Part shown: positions 33,314 through 43,600 of the stretch, piece after piece
Numbering within the stretch: position 1 is the stretch's first letter
Layout of the letters: each line of letters begins with the position of its first letter
Assembly: GCF_028748105.1 (NCBI RefSeq)
Contig: NZ_CP118168.1
Coordinates: 558,001 to 622,000, forward strand
Reading direction: 5' to 3'
Length of the DNA: 64,000 nt
From: Entomospira nematocerorum
GTDB taxonomy: Bacteria > Spirochaetota > Spirochaetia > WRBN01
Notes under the pieces: model-generated
Told to the model about the DNA's origin: nothing
Databases searched by the model: none
Seen by the model: only the letters and a program-made list of their open reading frames with translations
Position numbers and translations under genes: made by a program

Positions 33314-33742
33314 ATGAAAACAGTATTTGTTAAGCCACAAGAAGTGAAGAGAGAGTGGTATATTATTGATGCTACGAATCGTCCACTCGGCGAGGTAGCT
33401 GTCAAGGCTGCGTATCTTGCTAGAGGAAAACATAAAGGGTGCTATACCCCTCATCAGTTGATTGGAGATTTCGTCATTGTTGTGAATGCTGACAAGGCAC
33501 TGATGACAGGAAATAAGGTACAAAAAAAGATGTACTATCAGCATTCAGGGTATCCAGGTGGAATGCGATCGTTTAGTTATGAAAAGCTTTTACAGAGACG
33601 ACCGGATGCTCCTATGCGATTAGCTATTAAAGGAATGCTGCCTAAAGGTCCTTTGGGAAATAGTATGTTTCGTAGTGTGAAGATTTATAGTGGAGATAAA
33701 CATCCCCATGTAGCACAACAACCAACTGCTTACGAGTGGTAA
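33314..33742 (+). CDS. rplM: 50S ribosomal protein L13
   Basis: 142 residues, standard length. Signatures: REWYIIDATNRPLGEVAVKAA, YTPHQLIGDFVIVVNADK, KKMYYQHSGYPGG and LPKGPLGNSMFRSVKIY. First gene of the usual rplM-rpsI pair, with 28 bp before rpsI. Confidence 0.98.
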   Translation: MKTVFVKPQEVKREWYIIDATNRPLGEVAVKAAYLARGKHKGCYTPHQLIGDFVIVVNADKALMTGNKVQKKMYYQHSGYPGGMRSFSYEKLLQRRPDAPMRLAIKGMLPKGPLGNSMFRSVKIYSGDKHPHVAQQPTAYEW

Positions 33743-33770
33743 AATTTCTATCGAGAGAGAATAAAAATTT

Positions 33771-34169
33771 ATGAGTGGTAATATGAATTTAGCAATCGGT
33801 GTTGGTCGCCGTAAAACATCTGTAGCACGTGTATACTTACGTAATGGGAAAGGTAATGTTCGCATTAATGGAAAAGATATTAAAGAGTACTTTCCCGTAC
33901 AAGAACATGTTGCTCAATTGCTTCAACCTTTACAAGTGGCTGATGCATTAGAAAAGTATGATTTGGTAATTACTGTTCGTGGTGGTGGTGTATCCGGACA
34001 AGCAGGTGCATGTCGTCATGGCCTTGCTCGAGCTCTTGTTTTACATGATCAAAGTAACCATAGCACAATGAAGACTAACGGGTTCCTTACACGTGATAGT
34101 CGTATGGTTGAGCGTAAGAAATACGGACAGAGGGGTGCACGTCGTCGCTTCCAGTTTAGTAAGCGATAA
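33771..34169 (+). CDS. rpsI: 30S ribosomal protein S9
   Basis: 132 residues. AIGVGRRKTSVARVYLRNGKG and the C-terminal RKKYGQRGARRRFQFSKR, whose last Lys-Arg reaches the P-site, are diagnostic. The start ATG 33771 adds four residues relative to an alternative ATG at 33783; either is possible. Confidence 0.98.
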   Translation: MSGNMNLAIGVGRRKTSVARVYLRNGKGNVRINGKDIKEYFPVQEHVAQLLQPLQVADALEKYDLVITVRGGGVSGQAGACRHGLARALVLHDQSNHSTMKTNGFLTRDSRMVERKKYGQRGARRRFQFSKR

Positions 34170-34246
34170 AGTTCCTTTTAGAGCTGTCTTCCATGCTTTG
34201 TATTATTGGATAGCACTAGGGCTGGTATTAGTAGAGGTATATTTTT

Positions 34247-34861
34247 ATGATAAAAATAATGCGATTTTTAAGCGCAATATTTCTTATTTCAATGGCAGTT
34301 GCTTGCGTTAATATCGGCTCACAAATTGAAGTAGATGGAGATGATGTCGTTATGATATCTCTTCCCGATGGGATTAGATTTGACTCTATTCAAGTTATGG
34401 GTCCCTTTAGTATTGTGCTATTCGATGGAGATGGTATTCGTACCAATATTGGTGCAGAGCATGTCGAAAGGATTCAGGTTACAGTAGATGAAGGTATTCT
34501 TCGTGTAATTCCATCCAAGTCATTTTTTCCCTTTCCCTCAAACCGAATCATCGTTTATGTGGGTGTTCGTAATATGAATTCCGTACACTTACAGGTCGAT
34601 GGTCAATTATTTACAGATGGAATTCTTCGAGGACAATCTATGACTTTTATTTTTGATGGGAATGTTAGCGGAACAGTTCATTCTGAGATTGAACATCTTT
34701 CCATTATCAGTCGATCGCCTGGTCGAATTACTTTGGTTGGACTCGCCAAAGATTTACACACGGAGATTTATAGTGCATCAACCCTAAGTTTAAGACATTT
34801 TAGGGCAGAGAATATAGACTTTCATAATGAGTATGGATCACAGGTATTAATGCCTCGATAG
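34247..34861 (+). CDS. DUF2807 (GIN-domain) lipoprotein
   Basis: 204 residues with a lipoprotein signal ending MAVAC (Cys20). The mature part is a parallel beta-helix of the head-GIN type: FDSIQVMGPFSIVLFDGD, RIQVTVDEGILRVIP, IIVYVGVRNMNSVHLQVDG, IEHLSIISRSPGRITLVG and a C-terminal ENIDFHNEYGSQV. Such domains are widespread in bacterial envelopes without a fixed function. AGAGG precedes the ATG. It resembles in architecture the exported protein at 57173. Confidence 0.75.
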   Translation: MIKIMRFLSAIFLISMAVACVNIGSQIEVDGDDVVMISLPDGIRFDSIQVMGPFSIVLFDGDGIRTNIGAEHVERIQVTVDEGILRVIPSKSFFPFPSNRIIVYVGVRNMNSVHLQVDGQLFTDGILRGQSMTFIFDGNVSGTVHSEIEHLSIISRSPGRITLVGLAKDLHTEIYSASTLSLRHFRAENIDFHNEYGSQVLMPR

Positions 34862-34874
34862 ATATGTTCTCATC

Positions 34875-34905
34875 AAAAAAGTATCCTGGCTGAGGATGCT
34901 TTTTT
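34875..34905. terminator. Bidirectional terminator between convergent genes
   Basis: AAAAAAG pairs with CTTTTTT and ATCCT with AGGAT, with one T-G pair between, around the loop GGCTG. T-runs on both strands. The TAA of the minus-strand HEAT-like gene touches the end of the stem. Confidence 0.9.
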
Positions 34906-36839
34906 TATAGAACTTCTTTGAGAATACTTGCAGACGCTAACCATTGTTCGGTGATACTATTTTTTTCTAGTAATTCAATGGCGAATGAACGATGCTCTAC
35001 TCTAATAGTCAAGAACATGCGTGTTATTTCCTGTAAAAGGGCATGATACTTTACCAGTTCTGTGTAGTCAGGCGTATTTTTTTGACGAGCAACTAACTCT
35101 CTTAATGTAGAAAATGACGTATCTCTGGCTTGACGCTTTTCTTGTAAAACATAAAAATCAACATCAGATCCATGAACACTAATGAGATTACTTAGTGTGC
35201 TTTTTTGTTTGATTTGCTGTGTATTAAATGTTGCCTGATGATGGATTAGAGTGTAGGCAGAAGATATGAGTATGTTGTTTTGTTCGGAAAATTGGGTGAA
35301 TTTTTGAAGTTGGATGAAGAGAGTATAAATTTGGTTGATATATACTTGAAGTGGTGTTGGTCGAATATGAGAAATAAATATTGGCCAAGTTTGGGCGGGT
35401 ATATGATGTAGTAGAAAAGCAAAGCTAGTACTATTAATTGTTTCTATCTTAGCATTAGGGGTCAAAATTAGTGTATTATTATGAGATATGAAGAGATTCA
35501 TAATGAATAAAGTGATGGTATTGGGATTAAGGTGATCGAAGTAGTATTGAAGAAGTAGTTTTTGAATGTTATTCTGATTATAGGTTGTTTCAAAGAATAT
35601 TTTTACTTGATTGGTAATTTTATCATTAGAATGATTCAGAAGAGGAAGGATTACCTCAGCCATGGATAATTTTTGAAACTGAATACTATATGGCAGTAAT
35701 GCGATTAATAGTTCTTCGGATGTTTCTGGATTTGTAAGATGTTGAACTAAGTAGGGATAGTAGGCACTGTCGCTATTACGAATATACCTATCTGCATATG
35801 TACGTATATTAGGTTCCTCACTCAAAAGTAGTTCATGCACATAGTAAAGTGCTGCTGGGTGTAAAAAACGGACTAAATATTCAATTAAAAGTTGTCGAAC
35901 TTGAAATGATTGATTTTCTTGTAAAGATTGCTCCGCTTGCTGGAGCAACCAATCTGATCTTGAGCTGAGTAGGGCTTGCCTGGTCGCATTAGCGATGAGA
36001 GGATTTGGATCGTCAGCTAAAGAAATTGCAAGCTGAAATGCATTTGGATCTTCATAGGCAAATAACCAAGCAGGCGCCCAGTGTCGATAATAAGGCGATT
36101 CTACCATGAGATTCAGCTGTGGATTATCGTAGTTGGGATATAATGTAATAAGAGTCTGTACAACAGCATCAACAATAATAGGATCATTGTCTTCTAATAA
36201 AATGAGTAAACGAATAATACCTCTATCACCAATTTTTAGAAAAAAAGGAATTAACCTCGCCCGTATGGGTTGTGAGAGGCGACCACTTTGAAGAATATCC
36301 CATATATATCGCTCATAGGTGGCATCTGCTTGCATAATATAATCAAAAACCTCATTTTGAACATGTTCAAAGGGGTTAGTGAGTTGTTCTAAGATTAGTA
36401 GAAAGGTTCGACGAGAGTAGTCACGCGACAGAAGACGAATAACAGCTTGGATTTCTAGGGATCGTACATAAGCTTCTCTCTCCGATATCGGTAGTGAGGC
36501 CAGAGAAATATCTTTATTATCTGATGGTTTATATTGCCTAGGGGACCCTAATGGTGTAAGATCACTCGTGTCTGTTCTGGACTGCTCTGTATCGATCGGT
36601 ACAAAGAGAGTGTTTGTTTGTAAGAGGTTTTGTAGGCGAGTAATATCATCCGGTCGGACCTCTATTCGGTGTATATTGATTTTTAATATACGTGAAGCCT
36701 CTAATTCACGAACATCTAGCGATCGTTCATGATGAAACAGACTGCCATAAGCACTTAAGTTGATAGATTTTGTCGAAATGCATCCATAATAAAGAGTAGT
36801 CATGGATATAATAAAAAATAAGCGTAAATATACTTGCAT
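34905..36839 (-). CDS. HEAT-repeat-like lipoprotein
   Basis: 644 residues. The signal ends LYYGC (Cys20). From about 115 to the end the protein is a run of helix pairs of 30-40 residues (for example RARLIPFFLKIGDRGIIRLL, DPIIVDAVVQTLITLYP, NPLIANATRQALLSS), the pattern of a HEAT solenoid. No enzyme motif. It is probably a periplasmic or surface scaffold. No family name can be given. The N-terminal linker (20-115) is Ser/Thr/Asp-rich. The gene is monocistronic and ends at a terminator. Confidence 0.65.
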   Translation of the reverse strand: MQVYLRLFFIISMTTLYYGCISTKSINLSAYGSLFHHERSLDVRELEASRILKINIHRIEVRPDDITRLQNLLQTNTLFVPIDTEQSRTDTSDLTPLGSPRQYKPSDNKDISLASLPISEREAYVRSLEIQAVIRLLSRDYSRRTFLLILEQLTNPFEHVQNEVFDYIMQADATYERYIWDILQSGRLSQPIRARLIPFFLKIGDRGIIRLLILLEDNDPIIVDAVVQTLITLYPNYDNPQLNLMVESPYYRHWAPAWLFAYEDPNAFQLAISLADDPNPLIANATRQALLSSRSDWLLQQAEQSLQENQSFQVRQLLIEYLVRFLHPAALYYVHELLLSEEPNIRTYADRYIRNSDSAYYPYLVQHLTNPETSEELLIALLPYSIQFQKLSMAEVILPLLNHSNDKITNQVKIFFETTYNQNNIQKLLLQYYFDHLNPNTITLFIMNLFISHNNTLILTPNAKIETINSTSFAFLLHHIPAQTWPIFISHIRPTPLQVYINQIYTLFIQLQKFTQFSEQNNILISSAYTLIHHQATFNTQQIKQKSTLSNLISVHGSDVDFYVLQEKRQARDTSFSTLRELVARQKNTPDYTELVKYHALLQEITRMFLTIRVEHRSFAIELLEKNSITEQWLASASILKEVL

Positions 36840-36927
36840 ATCTCTCTATATGATAACGCAAAATAGCTATAATTGAAAGTGCTTTAGTAGCTTTTCTTAT
36901 AGTAGATATAAAAACTATCTAGGTAAC

Positions 36928-36956
36928 TTGAAGATTCCTTCAAAATAGGATAAAAT
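36928..36956 (+). promoter_or_regulatory. Promoter of the HAD/giant coiled-coil/Ktr operon
   Basis: TTGAAG (36928-36933) and TAAAAT (36951-36956) are exactly 17 bp apart. The ATG of the first gene is only 9 bp beyond the -10 box, so the leader would be nearly absent. No good Shine-Dalgarno precedes that ATG. Confidence 0.6.
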
Positions 36957-36965
36957 TGAATACAT

Positions 36966-37652
36966 ATGAAAATCAAGGCGATTATCTTTGATATTGATGG
37001 TACGGTTTACTCTAATAATTGGATGCATATACGCTCCATACCGCTTTTTTTACGTTATGGGCGTCGCCTTTTGCGTTTTAGCAAGGCAAGAGACTACCTT
37101 CATCAGTATCCTCAAGAGGTAGAACAAGCTGGTGTGACGTTTTTAGAATTCCAAGGACAGTTGCTTTCGCAGTTGAGCCATGGACGCTATGATGTGACGG
37201 CATCTCAGGAGCAAATAGAAGAGTTTCGTCAGCAGTGGGAGCAACTGTTTCGCTCTATTAAGCCTTACAAGCATTTTATAGAGAGTATTATGCAATTACG
37301 AGCGATGGGTTTTAAAGTGGCACTATTTTCTGATTTTCCCATCGAACCCAAGTTAAGCTACCTCGGTCTTTCTGGACTATGGGATGCCGTTTTATGCTCT
37401 GAAGATGCTGGTGCTTTGAAGCCAGATCCACGCGGATTTTTACAAATTGCTTCGATGTTAGATGTCCAAGCAGATGAGGTTTTATTTGTTGGAAATAGCC
37501 ATAAGTATGATGTTGTAGGTGCACGTCGTGCTGGTATGTATGCAGCTCATTTAAAATGGGGAAGACCTATAAAAGGAACACAAGCGCACTTTACATTCTA
37601 TGGATATAAAAATTTTGTTGATCGTGTCAAGCAATGGATCACATCTCTTTAA
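36966..37652 (+). CDS. HAD-superfamily hydrolase
   Basis: 228 residues. Motif I FDIDGTVYS (Asp9, Asp11), a helical cap at about 20-100, motif II LFSDFPI, motif III Lys in GALKPDPRGF, and motif IV VGNSHKYDVVGARRAG. All catalytic residues are present. It is a cytoplasmic phosphatase of the phosphoglycolate/beta-phosphoglucomutase-like subclass; the substrate is unknown. It lies 12 bp before the giant coiled-coil gene and probably shares its message. Confidence 0.85.
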   Translation: MKIKAIIFDIDGTVYSNNWMHIRSIPLFLRYGRRLLRFSKARDYLHQYPQEVEQAGVTFLEFQGQLLSQLSHGRYDVTASQEQIEEFRQQWEQLFRSIKPYKHFIESIMQLRAMGFKVALFSDFPIEPKLSYLGLSGLWDAVLCSEDAGALKPDPRGFLQIASMLDVQADEVLFVGNSHKYDVVGARRAGMYAAHLKWGRPIKGTQAHFTFYGYKNFVDRVKQWITSL

Positions 37653-37664
37653 AGGTTGATAAAC

Positions 37665-40600
37665 ATGGATTTATTTAATATAGGTAATATTATTGTCCTC
37701 CTCATTTCAGTAGGACTATTTTTAAGTGCTCGACGTAGTGATAAAAATGATCGCAGTATGAGCGGTGTACAGCGATTTTTTGATAGAAAGCAAAAAGAAC
37801 TTGAAGACTATGTTCAGCAAACTACGCAACAAGTCCATGATCTCTTTAGTGAATTAGAGAGTCATGATAAAACGGGTCGTGAGATTTTAAAGCGTGTGGA
37901 AGAGGATGTTCGAGAGATCGTTAGTCGTGGTGAGGCGTTAAATGAGGTAAAAAATTTAGTATTGAGTTTTACCGCAGAGCGAGATCAGGTCTTTGAGAGT
38001 TTGGAAAATCTGAAGAATGACGCCAAAATTCTTGATGAAACTATGAAGAAAAGTCAAAAAGTTCAAGAGAAGGTTGAAAAAATTGAGGCTCACGCTAGTC
38101 GCATTCTTGTTGATCTAGCTGAACGCAATGATGAGGCACTGAGAAGTCAGCAGGAGGCCTTCAGTCAGCTTATTGAACAAGAAAGCTCTGATATCAAAAG
38201 TAGACTCACTGAGCAGATTACTTTAGCACAGACCTTACAGAATGAAATCCATAATGTTGTAGAGCAAAAAGAGCAGGTACTCATGACGAGCTTGAAGGCT
38301 TATGCTGCGGAGATGCATCGTATAGAGGAGGTCTATCAAACGCATCTAGGACAGATGGAAGAGCAAGCAAAGTCCATGGAGAGTGAAGGACTCTTTCAAA
38401 TTAAGCAAAATATTGAGGGGCAATTTAGTAATTTACAAAAATTAACAAATGAACTCTTTGAGCAGGAGTCGAGTCGTTTTTCACGGGCGCTAGAGCATCA
38501 AGTAGATGAGTTCTCCCAGTTTACTCAAAAATACCGTGATATTGAAGAGGATCTTGGATATCGATTTAACGAATTAGCGGATCAGGCGATGCGAATGGAA
38601 GCTGAACGCCATGCCTTTGAAGAGCAAATGAGATCACTAGAAGTCTTCATGCAGGGAGAATTTAAAGAAAAAGCAGATATTCTCGAGCAACAGTTAGAAC
38701 ACCAAGTAGAGACACTGAGTAAAGATATTCAGCTGGATCTTGAACAAAAAATTGACAGAGCAAAAGAACAAGCTTTATCTCAGGTTCATCATGTAGAGAT
38801 CATGAATGATACATTACGGGATAAGCTTCATGAAATCGAGGTGTTGGTAGGCGAAGAACATCAGCAATTATCTGCAAGAATGCAAGGTATGCTTCATCAA
38901 ATTGAAGGGGAGCGCGTTGCTCTTGCGGAGAGAATTATAGGAGATCATAATGCACTCAATGCTGCACTTGATGATATGCAGGATCACTATCAACAGTGGC
39001 TTAAGGATGCTGATGCTATCTTAAGTTTAAAGCAACAGGAGATGGATAGTCGCATCGAGCAGGAGCAGGTACACTGGAGCGAAATGGCTGTGAGTTTACA
39101 GCAGGACTATGACTCATGGCGAGATACATTTAGTCAGCATGTAAAGCAGGAACAGGAAGAGATACAACAAAAATTTGCGATCCAGCAAGAGGATCTACAG
39201 GATACGGCACAGCAGCTTGATCGCGCTATTAGCGAGCAAAAAGAGATCTTAAAAGAACAGTTGGAGTCGAAGCTTGTTGAGGTGGGTCATGAACTGCTTA
39301 GTTTGCAGGAACAGCAACATCAGGAGCTGCAAAATTCTCTTGGTATTAAGGCAATAGAGGTCGAGGAAGCATTTAAAAAACAACTACAGAAGAGTGCTGA
39401 TTTGGCAGAGGGTCTTGATCAGCAATATAGCTATTTAGAGCAACAAATTAAGGAGATTGAAAATCAAGTTTTAATAGGATATCAGACAAATCAGAATTTA
39501 GTTGTAGATGAACTACAGCGACTTGAGACTCTTTCAAAAGCACAGTTTGATGCAAATTTAGCGAAAATTCAGCAAGAGAGTCAGGAGCATATGCAGCTTC
39601 TAGAGCAAGAGTTAGCGATGCGTCTAGCACAAGCACAAGAAGCAATGGCACAGCATGAATTACAGCTATCTGATCAAGTAGAGCAGATTAATCAACAGTT
39701 TCTAAACTTAGAAGATTTTCATCAAGAATTAAAGCAAAATCTATTGAAACAAGAAGAGCAAAGTGTTCAAAAACTAGAAGAATTTCAGGTAAATATTGAT
39801 GCTATTTACAGTGATTTAGAGACATTTGTTGCCTCTCAAGTTGCTGCAAGTGAACAATCAGCTTTCAATATGGTACAGGCTGAGGTACAGGATCTACATC
39901 AACGATGGCAGGATCGTTTAAGTGATGTAGATGTAGAGATGACACGTAATCAACAGCATCTTAAAGATTTAGCAGATGATTTTACTGCAACGCATACGGA
40001 GCTAAAAGAACGATATGCGGAGTTAGAATCTGTTTATGAGGATCGTATTGTCCATGAAAAAGATCAATATGCACAGCTAGTATCGGAGTTAGAGCAGACA
40101 CTGCGTGATGCTGTTGATGCTAATATTACAACAATTACATCTCAGGTTCACGCTTGGTATGCACAAGTGGAGCAGGGGCAAAGTCAGGTTGCTACAGATG
40201 TAGGTGTTTTTCAAAGTAATATCTCAGAGCAGTTAGCGGCTATTAGTGAGAGAGTATCTCTTCATAAGGATACAGTAGAGTCACAGCAATATGGCGTACA
40301 AGAGGAGATGCAGCGTGTTGTAGAGAATTTACAGTCAGAATGGCGGCAGTTGGAGCAAGAGTGGCAAGCGGAACAAGAGCAGCTTCATCAAATTGCAGCA
40401 CAAGGAACAGAGAGTTTACGTGAAAAAATTATGATTTTCTCCACAACTCTAGAGGAACAGCATGAAGCATCGCTAGAGACAGTTCGACAATGGTTCGAGC
40501 AATTCGAAACATTTAAGGGTGAGGCGGCAGAAAAAGCTCAGGAGTCCATGCGTGCTGGATTAGAGCAAATTACACAAGAGAGAAATCATTGGCTTGGAGA

Positions 40601-43600
40601 GTATACAAACTGGAAAGAGGAGACTTTAAGATTATTAGATCTGGAGCGACTAGAGGTTAGTGAGATTGAACAGGCATTTACGCAAAAGATGCAAGAGTTA
40701 GAGGAAAGACTCACACAAAGAGTATCAGATTCCCTTTCTCAGATTTCTGATCTCGAGGGAAGTTGGAAGCGTAGATTTTTGGGAGTTGAAGAAGAATTTG
40801 ACGAAAGAAAGGAATCCTTTGATCAATATCTCTCCTTACTAGATAAGCAAGTGAGCGATTTAAAAGAGCATTTACAAGAAGAATTTCTCGAGCAGGAGAC
40901 TCAATGGCGAACAGCACGTCTAGAGCGAGAGGCAGCTTTAGAGAGTACGATGCAAGAACTTCTTGATAGAGTGAATGAACAGCAAGATGTATTGCATCAT
41001 CAACTGCAGGGTGTAGAGCAACAGTGGCAAGAGGATCTTACAAAGTTAGAGCTAGGAATGGAGGAAGGTAAGAGTAAAGCAGGCGAGGATATTCAAACAC
41101 TACAGCAGGCAATTGCAGAGACTATCCAGGCAGAAAAAACTGCATTAGAGGAGCATCGACAGTTACTTACGAGTGCTTGGCAGGAAGAATTTAACCAGTT
41201 GTCTGCACAGTGGCAAGAGCGAGATTTACGTTTTTTAGAGCAGATTAACACAGTTCAGGGTCGTTTGGAAGAAGATCTTGCTGGTATGATTGTTCAGATG
41301 AAGGAACGTGTTGAGGAGACATTACGGCTAGAAAATCTTAGCGCCTTAGAGCGAGTAGAAGAGTTAAAGCAGACTGCAGAGCTTCTCTCGGAGGAGAGTG
41401 ATGATATCAAGCAACGCCTTGCTGATACAAAAGAATTTTGGTTAGAAGAAATCCATCAGATGACGCAAGAGCTTACAGATCATATGCAGAATGCATATGA
41501 GTATAGCCAAAAATCTGAGACTGTATTGAAAGAAGCTACTTCTAAGATAGAGGAGCAAATTCAAGCACGAGAAGAAGAATTTGAACATCTCAATGAGCGT
41601 TGGAAAGAAAATTTACAGGCACAGCAGCACCAGCTTGTTACACTAGATGAAGAGATTAAGAGTCAACTTACACAGTTAGAAGATCTTCTGAAAGCAGAGG
41701 TAGACAAGAAAGAGTTGGCACTCCTAGAGGAGCAAGAGAAAGCTCTTCGTGGTTGGCAAGAGAGACAGGCAGAATGGCAAGCTGGACAGCAGGTAACATT
41801 CCTTTCCCTAGAGCAGGATCAGAAGGAGTGGCAAGAGAACTGGCATAATAAGTTAGTGCAGTGGCGTGATGAAGTGAGTCTTGAGAGTAAAGAGGCTCAG
41901 GATAAATATGGTGAAGAGAAAAATAATCTAATTGCATTTTATGAGGCACAGTTTAAAACTGTTAGTGAACAGGCGGAACTCCTTGAGGGTGCGTGGCGTG
42001 AGCGCTATGAAACTTATACAAATGGATTAAGTGATCAGTTACGTAGCAGTGAGCGACGTATTGAAGAGGCTTTATCTGAATGGTCATCACGTATGGAGGA
42101 GGCTCAGTCACAAGTTGGTGATCGTCTCGGAGAAGTAGATACCATTGCTGCGGAGTTATCACGAAACTGGCAGGAGAATTTTGATCGCTTTGAGCACCAA
42201 ATGAAGGAAAAAATCGAAGCAACAGAAAGAACTCTTTTAACGTTAGAAGATGAGTGGCAAAGTCGTCTTGAAGTGAGTCGTAATATTGCACAAGAGAGAC
42301 TAGACTCTATGGAGAGTTGGAGCTCGCAATTAGAGAATATTTTAGCAGATAAATATGACGCTTTGAAGCTCTTATTAGATGAAAAATCGGCAGTCTTAGA
42401 TGCAAGCAGTCAGGAGAGTCTTCAGGAATGGCAACTGGAGATAGATGTATTAAAAGAGCATTTTAAATCGAAGGTTGCAGTTGTTGATGGGGAGTTAGAG
42501 CAAGCTAAGCAAAAATTGCTTGGGGATGCTGAGCAGTGGCATCACGTATATATGGAAGAGCGCCATAAGGTACAAAGTACTATTGACGAGCAAGAAGAGC
42601 GTTGGAGTCGCCAGTTGCAAGAGTATCAGAATCGTGTAGAGAGCGATCTTCTCTTGGTATCGGATACCAAGCTAGCGATTGAAGAACACTGGCAAGAGCA
42701 GTTTACGCTACTTGAGGAGCAGGCTTCTCGACGGATCAATGAGGCAGCTGATCGGAGTGTGGAGCTCCAGGAGAAGTGGGGATCTCAGTTAGAAGAGATG
42801 GATCGTCTTCTACAGGAACGGATAGAAGAAGCAGATCAGCGATCACAGTTACTATTAGAGCAGATTGATCAAAAGAGTCAGGTGATTGACGGTGAGTTGA
42901 ATGAACAACTGCTACTTGCGTTGGATAAGGTGCGCGTCTTTGAGGAAGATTGGCATACACAATGGCAGGAATTATTAGCACATATGGAATCCAGTCGAGC
43001 AGAGTTGCAGACTCGGCTACAAGAGATTGCAATGGCGAGTACGCAGGAGCAAGAGAATCTACGTGCAGAGTGGCAGTTAAGTCTGGAAGAATTTGTAGAG
43101 AGAAAAGATCAGTTGGAACAGGCTTGGCAATCACATCAAGATGAAGAGAAGCGCCAGTTAGAAGCAATTTATCAACGTCATGCAGAGCTAAGCCAAGAGT
43201 GGCAACGTGAAATAACCATACAAAAAGATGCTATTCAGCAACGTCTCTTGGAGGAGGAGGTTTCACTACAAGAGCAGGTCTCTGTCATGCATACACGCCT
43301 ACAAGAGTTGAATCAAACGACGGAATCCTCATTGAAGCTAGAACAAGAAGCAATTATTCAACGTGCTCAAGACGGACAGAAGAGATTTTTAGAGGAACTT
43401 GATGCTTTTGATCATAAATACTCGGAGAATAAAGAGCTTATTCTTATGCACTGGCAGCAAGAGCGATCGGATCTCGAACAACATATCCAAAAAGAACGAG
43501 ATGAGGTTGAGAGTCTTATAGAGGCATTACATGCTAAGCATCAAGAACAGCAAGAGTATATCAATCATGAATTTGCTCTACAGCAGGGAATTATGAATGA

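Noticed and set aside
42736..43167. Long antisense open frame inside the giant gene
   Set aside because: Arises from the Gln/Glu-rich codon pattern on the other strand; Leu/Val/His-rich composition, no ribosome site, other similar shadows nearby.
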